Source: DAOQAK01 sp043801235
Lineage (GTDB): Bacteria; Bacteroidota; Bacteroidia; Bacteroidales; CG2-30-32-10
Length of the DNA: 10,681 bases
Assembly: GCA_043801235.1 (NCBI GenBank)
Contig: JAZDMF010000198.1
Span: forward strand, 1 to 10,681
Direction: 5' to 3'
Shown here: positions 6,329 through 10,681 of the stretch, piece after piece
How positions within the stretch are numbered: the first letter of the stretch is position 1
Layout of the letters: the number at the start of each line of letters is the position of its first letter
Notes under the pieces: generated by a model
Told to the model about the DNA's origin: nothing
Database searches by the model: none
Seen by the model: only the letters and a program-made list of their open reading frames with translations
Translations under genes and position numbers: made by a program

Positions 6329-8917
6329 ATGGAAGCAAAATTTTCACAGAGGGTAAAAGATGTAATTCAGTACAGCCGGGAAGAAGCTTTGAGACTGCAG
6401 AATGATTACATTGGAGTGGAGCATCTTCTCTTAGGTATTTTGCGGGAAGGTGAGGGGCTTGCAGTAAAAATACTGCATTACCTTGGGGTGGATACCGCAG
6501 AATTGCGCAGGGGCATTGAACAATCGGTAAAAAACACAAATAACAAGACCAGAAATATTGAAAATATTCCACTCATCAAACAAGCGGAACGCATTTTAAA
6601 AATCACGTATCTGGAAGCAAAACTTTTTAAAAGTGAACTCATAGGGACTGAACATTTACTTCTTTCAATACTCAAAGACGACGATAATATTGCCACCAAG
6701 AATCTGAATAATATGGGAGTTGATTATGAAGCAGTCAAGACAGAACTTCATTCCATCTTATCCCAGAATCCTGTGCAGGATGATAAGCCTGCTGAAATGA
6801 AAGATGATTTTCCCAGGGGCAACAATCCCGATGATGACGATCCGGAAGATAAAGGAGGCAGTTTCGGAGCTTCTTTCAAAAAACAGGGAGAATCAAAATC
6901 AAAAACTCCTGTTCTTGATAATTTTGGCCGTGACCTTACGCGCCTTGCTGAGGACAACCGCCTTGATCCTGTTGTCGGCCGTGAAAAAGAACTGGAGCGC
7001 ATCGCACAGATATTAAGCCGCAGGAAAAAGAACAACCCTATTCTTATCGGAGAACCGGGTGTGGGAAAATCGGCAATAGCAGAAGGCCTTGCCCTCCGGA
7101 TTGTTCAGCGCAGGGTTTCGAGAGCTTTGTTCAATAAAAGAATTGTGACGCTTGATATTGCATCTTTAGTTGCAGGTACGAAATACCGCGGACAATTTGA
7201 AGAGCGGATGAAAGCTGTATTAAATGAACTGGAAAAGAACCAGGATGTTATTTTATTCATTGATGAAATACATACCATTGTTGGCGCAGGCGGCGCTTCG
7301 GGTTCGCTCGATGCCTCAAATATGTTCAAGCCTGCGCTTGCCCGCGGGGAAATACAGTGCATCGGCGCTACCACGCTTGATGAATACAGGCAGTATATTG
7401 AAAAAGACGGCGCCCTGGAAAGAAGGTTTCAGAAGATACTTGTCGATCCTACATCACCGGAGGAAACTGTTGATATTCTTAATAACATCAAATCAAAATA
7501 TGAAGATCATCATCTGGTGATTTATTCCGATGAAGCCATAAAAGCTTGTGTTTCCCTTACACAGCGCTATATCAGCGATCGTTGCCTTCCTGACAAAGCT
7601 ATCGATGCATTAGATGAAGCCGGTTCACGCGTACATATTTCCAATATTCATGTGCCTATTGAAATTCTTAACCTTGAAAATAAAATTGAAGAAGTAAGAC
7701 AGGGCAAGACCAACGCCATCAGGAGCCAGAAGTTTGAAGAAGCTGCACGCTACAGGGATATGGAACGCAAGCATCAGGACGAACTTGAAAAGGAAAAGAA
7801 ACGCTGGGAGGAAGAAGCAAAAATAAACAGGGAAATTGTTTCCGAAGAAAATGTTGCAGAAGTAGTGGCCATGATGACCGGTGTTCCTGTTCAGCGCATT
7901 GCTAAAAATGAAGGCGAGCGCTTACTCAGCATGGAAGATGATATTGCAAAAAGCGTTATCGGGCAGGAAGAACCCATAAAAAAAGTGGTTCGCTGCATAC
8001 GCAGGAACAGAGCCGGATTGAAAGATCCGAATAAACCCATAGGTACGTTTATTTTTCTTGGTCCTACCGGTGTGGGTAAAACACATCTTGCTAAAGTCTT
8101 ATCAAGATATTTGTTTGACACGGATGATGCACTTATCCGTATTGACATGAGTGAATACATGGAAAAATTTGCCGTATCAAGGCTTATCGGAGCTCCCCCG
8201 GGATATGTGGGATATGAAGAAGGCGGGCAGCTGACAGAAAAAGTCCGTAGAAAACCGTATTCAGTAGTATTATTGGATGAAGTGGAAAAAGCGCATCCCG
8301 ATATATTCCATTTATTACTGCAGGTTCTGGATGACGGAATATTGACAGACAGTCTCGGACGCCGTGTTGATTTTAAAAATACAATTATCATCATGACCTC
8401 AAACATAGGTTCTCGTCAGCTGAAGGATTTCGGACAGGGCGTTGGCTTCAATACAGGCGCCAAGCAAACACGGGCTGCTGACCATGCCCACGGGGTTATT
8501 GAAAACGCATTAAAAAAAGCTTTCGCTCCCGAATTCCTTAACCGTATTGACGATGTTGTAATGTTCGATTCGCTGAAGCGTGAAGATATCCATAAGATTA
8601 TTGACATTGAACTCGGAGGCCTTTACAAACGCATCCAGGGAATGGGCTTTGAAATTGAAGTAAGTGTTGAAGCCAAAGACTTTATCCTTGAAAAAGGCTG
8701 GGATGAACAGTTTGGCGCACGCCCGTTGAAAAGGGCCATCCAGAAATATATTGAAGATCCGCTGGCCGAAGAAATTATTAAAACAAAAATGGCTGAAGGC
8801 GAAGTTATCAATATCGGCTACGATACAAAGAAAGAAGAGCTGACCATAAAAATCGGCAAAGCTAAGAAAGTTCCGAAAACCAAGAAGACTGAGGCTGAAG
8901 CGGAAGCTGAGAATTAG
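6329..8917 (+). CDS. clpC: ClpC-type AAA+ unfoldase, 862 aa
   Basis: Class I Clp/Hsp100 ATPase that unfolds proteins as a hexamer and feeds them to ClpP in the cytoplasm. Residues 1 to about 145 hold the double Clp-N repeat (YIGVEHLLLGIL, then LIGTEHLLLSIL). A charged linker (about 152-190) follows. AAA1 has Walker A GEPGVGKS (241-248), Walker B ILFIDEIH (about 308-315) and an arginine-finger region ALERRF (362-367). The middle region carries a UVR-like motif (about 460-490, SQKFEEAARYRDMERK) and a short coiled coil, the mark of ClpC as opposed to ClpA and ClpB. AAA2 has Walker A GPTGVGKT (578-585), Walker B VVLLDE (646-651), NRIDD (738-742) and sensor 2 GARPLKR (796-802). The VGFN at 705-708 fits the ClpP-docking VGF loop. 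Length and all ATPase residues are normal. The C-terminus ends in a Lys/Ala/Glu-rich tail. No ctsR, mcsA or mcsB neighbour is present; the gene stands alone, divergent from gyrA. Confidence 0.96.
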   Translation: MEAKFSQRVKDVIQYSREEALRLQNDYIGVEHLLLGILREGEGLAVKILHYLGVDTAELRRGIEQSVKNTNNKTRNIENIPLIKQAERILKITYLEAKLFKSELIGTEHLLLSILKDDDNIATKNLNNMGVDYEAVKTELHSILSQNPVQDDKPAEMKDDFPRGNNPDDDDPEDKGGSFGASFKKQGESKSKTPVLDNFGRDLTRLAEDNRLDPVVGREKELERIAQILSRRKKNNPILIGEPGVGKSAIAEGLALRIVQRRVSRALFNKRIVTLDIASLVAGTKYRGQFEERMKAVLNELEKNQDVILFIDEIHTIVGAGGASGSLDASNMFKPALARGEIQCIGATTLDEYRQYIEKDGALERRFQKILVDPTSPEETVDILNNIKSKYEDHHLVIYSDEAIKACVSLTQRYISDRCLPDKAIDALDEAGSRVHISNIHVPIEILNLENKIEEVRQGKTNAIRSQKFEEAARYRDMERKHQDELEKEKKRWEEEAKINREIVSEENVAEVVAMMTGVPVQRIAKNEGERLLSMEDDIAKSVIGQEEPIKKVVRCIRRNRAGLKDPNKPIGTFIFLGPTGVGKTHLAKVLSRYLFDTDDALIRIDMSEYMEKFAVSRLIGAPPGYVGYEEGGQLTEKVRRKPYSVVLLDEVEKAHPDIFHLLLQVLDDGILTDSLGRRVDFKNTIIIMTSNIGSRQLKDFGQGVGFNTGAKQTRAADHAHGVIENALKKAFAPEFLNRIDDVVMFDSLKREDIHKIIDIELGGLYKRIQGMGFEIEVSVEAKDFILEKGWDEQFGARPLKRAIQKYIEDPLAEEIIKTKMAEGEVINIGYDTKKEELTIKIGKAKKVPKTKKTEAEAEAEN

Positions 8918-8919
8918 CA

Positions 8920-8975
8920 GGCAGTCCACAATGGGAAGTATGCAGTATGCAGTAGGCAGTAAGCAATTGGCAATG
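8920..8975. repeat. Array of eight degenerate in-phase 7-bp repeats
   Basis: Starting 3 bases after the clpC stop codon, consecutive heptamers read GGCAGTC, CACAATG, GGAAGTA, TGCAGTA, TGCAGTA, GGCAGTA, AGCAATT and GGCAATG, approximating the consensus GGCAGTA. The phase is kept across all 56 bp. The array has no open reading frame of its own and lies between the clpC stop and the clpC terminator, so it would be transcribed in the clpC 3' untranslated region. Similar heptamer arrays are, as I recall, frequent between genes in some Bacteroidota; function unknown. Confidence 0.7.
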
Positions 8976-8987
8976 TGATAACATATG

Positions 8988-9018
8988 AACCGTAGTTTAT
9001 GACTGCGGTTTTTTATTT
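8988..9018 (+). terminator. Rho-independent terminator of clpC, overlapping the permease 3' end
   Basis: AACCGTAG (8988-8995) pairs with CTGCGGTT (9003-9010), an 8-bp stem with one G-T wobble around a 7-base loop, followed by TTTTATTT; six T run from 9009. The permease stop codon (8997-8999) lies in the loop and its last codons form the 3' arm. On the minus strand the hairpin is not followed by T residues, so it mainly serves clpC. Confidence 0.75.
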
Positions 9019-10412
9019 CTCCAGAAAAAATAAAATGGAATTCCTGAAAGGACTAAACCTATTCCAGTAATACTTGCGAGAGGTCGTTGGAAAAATGAAC
9101 TTGCCGTTATCAGAACGCAGAAGATAATGAACAATAGGGGAAAAACAGTATATCCCCAGACTTTTTCTGTAATTATTTTTTTCGATTTAAGTTTGAGCAA
9201 ACCGAATGCAGCAGCTCCGTAAAATATAAATGCTGCAAATATCAGCATATCTGTAAGCTGATCAAAAGTACCCGAAATTACAAGTATGCTTGCCCATACA
9301 CATTGTAACACCAACGATACATGTGGCGTATTAAATTTTTTATGAGTTGCCCCTGCCCTACCGAAAAACATTCCTTCACGAGCCATTGCATAATAGATGC
9401 GTGATGACGACATGGCGCTGCTGTTGGCTGTTCCGAATGTTGAAACAAGTATAAGCAACGATACTAAAATAAAACCGAAAGGACCTATTACAACATTCGC
9501 CATTTCCGCCGCTGCAATAGTATTCCTGCTGCCATTAATTGCAATATAAGAATCGACGGGCATTACGTAGAGATAAACATAATGTATCAGGAAATAAATT
9601 ACCATAACTACAAGTACTCCGAACGAAATTGCAATGGGTAAATTGCGATAAGGATTTTTTACTTCTCCGGCTAAGAAAGTAATATTTGCCCATCCGTCGT
9701 ACGCCCAGAACGCGCTGAGCATGGCCACAAAGAAAATACTTGTGATCTGCCACCAGCCCTGCTCCGAAAAAGCGTCATAGCCAGGTGAAACCGTGCTTAC
9801 ATTGGAAGTGCTGCCGCCAACATAGTTTAATCCAAAGACCACAAGAATTAAAATGCCGAGCATTTTAGCAACAGTGAAAAGGTTCACAGTAAATCCGCCA
9901 TATTGAACTCCACGATAATTGATAATAGTTATTATGACAATTCCTGAAATCGTTACCAGTTTTACGCCGATATTATCAAAAGGAAATATATATCCGAAAA
10001 TATTAATACTGCTCCATTCGGGCGGGAACTGCGGCAAATGAACAAGATTACCGACCGATTCGCCAAACACATAAGCAATAGATGCAACAGAAGCAGATTG
10101 TATCACGGTGAATGCTGTCCAGCCATAAAGAAATGAAAAGAATTTTCCGAAACTTATTTTCAGGTACTGATACTCCCCTCCTGCTTCACTGTTCACTTTT
10201 GCAAATCCTGCAAAAGTAAATGCTCCAAACATGGTGATAAAACCTGCAACTATCCAGCAAAGCAAAATAAGCCATGGCGACATTAATGTTGCAGACATGG
10301 GAGCGATTTTTTTGAAAACACCGGAACCAATCATGGAGCAAACTACTATCATCAGGGCTGTGAAGAGGCCTAGCTTGCGCGATAATCCGGATTTATTTGA
10401 TTTATTTTCCAT
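8997..10412 (-). CDS. APC-superfamily amino-acid permease, LAT/SteT-like, 471 aa
   Basis: An inner-membrane amino-acid transporter or exchanger; the substrate cannot be told from sequence. The first membrane segment carries the APC substrate-binding glycine motif GSGVF (29-33). Segment 6 reads FWAYDGWANITFLAGEVKN (about 235-253) followed by PYRNLPIAI, the signature of the L-type amino-acid transporter (LAT) branch, which includes the bacterial Ser/Thr exchanger SteT. About 12 hydrophobic segments span the protein, and the length (471) is typical. The conserved loop AKVNSEAGGEYQYLK (71-85) also fits APC members. I chose the ATG at 10412 (MENKSNKSG) because family homology begins just after it; an in-frame ATG at 10508 would add 32 residues with no transporter character and would run through the inverted repeat at 10420-10455. 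There is no Shine-Dalgarno sequence. A co-directional gene ends 117 bp upstream, with no terminator seen between them. Confidence 0.93.
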   Translation of the reverse strand: MENKSNKSGLSRKLGLFTALMIVVCSMIGSGVFKKIAPMSATLMSPWLILLCWIVAGFITMFGAFTFAGFAKVNSEAGGEYQYLKISFGKFFSFLYGWTAFTVIQSASVASIAYVFGESVGNLVHLPQFPPEWSSINIFGYIFPFDNIGVKLVTISGIVIITIINYRGVQYGGFTVNLFTVAKMLGILILVVFGLNYVGGSTSNVSTVSPGYDAFSEQGWWQITSIFFVAMLSAFWAYDGWANITFLAGEVKNPYRNLPIAISFGVLVVMVIYFLIHYVYLYVMPVDSYIAINGSRNTIAAAEMANVVIGPFGFILVSLLILVSTFGTANSSAMSSSRIYYAMAREGMFFGRAGATHKKFNTPHVSLVLQCVWASILVISGTFDQLTDMLIFAAFIFYGAAAFGLLKLKSKKIITEKVWGYTVFPLLFIIFCVLITASSFFQRPLASITGIGLVLSGIPFYFFWRNKKPQS

Positions 10413-10419
10413 ATTGTTA

Positions 10420-10455
10420 GAATACTTTTGATGTGAAGGTCTGTAAAAAGTATTC
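10420..10455. promoter_or_regulatory. Perfect 10-bp inverted repeat just upstream of the permease start
   Basis: GAATACTTTT (10420-10429) and AAAAGTATTC (10446-10455) are exact inverted copies with a 16-base spacer, ending 7 bases before the permease ATG. On the minus strand the distal arm contains TACTTTTT, a partial match to the -7 box. The structure could be an operator over the start of transcription or, if transcription begins further upstream, a 5' leader hairpin close to the start codon. A perfect 10-bp match at this spacing is unlikely by chance. Confidence 0.55.
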
Positions 10456-10529
10456 GCTTGACATACTACTACCTTTCTTCTTAATTGTACTGTTATAAAG
10501 GATTTCAAATGATAAACAATGCCGAATAT

Positions 10530-10681
10530 TTAAAAATCAAATTCAATCTGGCTGTCATCTTTTTTTTCAGGTTTTACTTTTTTTATTTTTTCTGTTTTCA
10601 CAGGTTTGGATTTTTTAGGTAGCGTTTTATAAAAAGTATTACCTTTTTGTGCAGGAATCATTTTTTTATAGAAATCAGGAT
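10530..10681 (-). CDS. 3' end of an unidentified gene with a Lys-rich C-terminal tail (partial)
   Basis: Read on the minus strand from the window edge, 49 codons run without interruption to a TAA at 10530-10532. The peptide starts PDFYKKMIPAQKGNTFYK and ends SQIEFDF. It is very lysine-rich (14 of 49 residues) with alternating Lys-Pro/Lys-Glu stretches, then a short acidic-aromatic end. Such a tail is likely disordered. I do not recognise the protein; the upstream part lies outside the window. An internal ATG at the Met of MIPAQ could start a 43-residue peptide, but the open frame continuing to the edge suggests a longer gene. It is co-directional with the permease, 117 bp away. Confidence 0.6.
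   Translation of the reverse strand, partial: PDFYKKMIPAQKGNTFYKTLPKKSKPVKTEKIKKVKPEKKDDSQIEFDF

Noticed and set aside
7891..8406. 171-codon open frame on the minus strand inside clpC
   Set aside because: It lies wholly antisense to the conserved AAA2 domain of clpC, has no leader signals and no recognisable protein character; it is a shadow of the real gene.
8920..8975. Possible CRISPR array
   Set aside because: The units are 7 bp, contiguous and degenerate, without spacers and without cas genes nearby.
10458..10486. TTGACA on the plus strand resembling an E. coli -35 box
   Set aside because: The sequence 17 bp downstream (TTAATT) is a poor -10 box, Bacteroidota use a different promoter consensus, and no plus-strand gene follows.
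10413..10508. N-terminal extension of the permease by 32 residues from an upstream ATG
   Set aside because: The added residues lack membrane or transporter character, and the coding extension would run through the perfect inverted repeat at 10420-10455; the ATG at 10412 fits the family start.
1..10681. A novel multi-gene defence, mobile or biosynthetic system
   Set aside because: The complete genes are housekeeping or single envelope genes with separate transcription units; no transposase, integrase, nuclease, toxin-antitoxin pair, reverse transcriptase or biosynthetic enzyme is visible.

Overview
The window looks like a chromosomal housekeeping region of a member of the Bacteroidota (Bacteroidetes). 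The evidence is AT-rich DNA, promoters with the Bacteroidota -7 signature TAnnTTTG instead of E. coli-type -35/-10 boxes, A/T-rich leaders mostly without Shine-Dalgarno sequences, secreted proteins whose signal peptides end near a Gln, and the protein families themselves. A species cannot be named from the sequence alone.

Layout from left to right: a plus-strand gene for a secreted 541-residue protein of unknown function (213-1838) converges on a minus-strand gene for a secreted TPR protein (1889-3292), with a bidirectional hairpin terminator between them (1849-1885). Upstream of the TPR gene on the same strand lies gyrA, DNA gyrase subunit A (3534-6098). The 241-bp gap between them holds a roughly 103-bp nested palindrome that begins at the gyrA stop codon, plus a second hairpin. 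gyrA is divergent from clpC (6329-8917), a Clp/Hsp100 AAA+ unfoldase. The 230-bp divergent spacer carries a recognisable promoter for each gene and a palindrome between them. clpC converges on an APC-superfamily (LAT-like) amino-acid permease gene (8997-10412, minus). Between these two lies an in-phase array of eight degenerate 7-bp repeats, and the clpC terminator hairpin runs into the last codons of the permease gene. The right edge holds the last 49 codons of another minus-strand gene with a lysine-rich C-terminus.

Functionally this is a mixed neighbourhood: DNA supercoiling (GyrA), protein quality control (ClpC with an unlinked ClpP), amino-acid uptake or exchange, and two envelope or secreted proteins. 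I see no mobile-element gene, RNA gene, CRISPR array, defence system or biosynthetic cluster. The points worth a second look are a BamE/SmpA-like motif embedded between the TPR blocks of the secreted TPR protein, the long palindrome behind gyrA, the heptamer array behind clpC, and a perfect 10-bp inverted repeat just upstream of the permease start codon.
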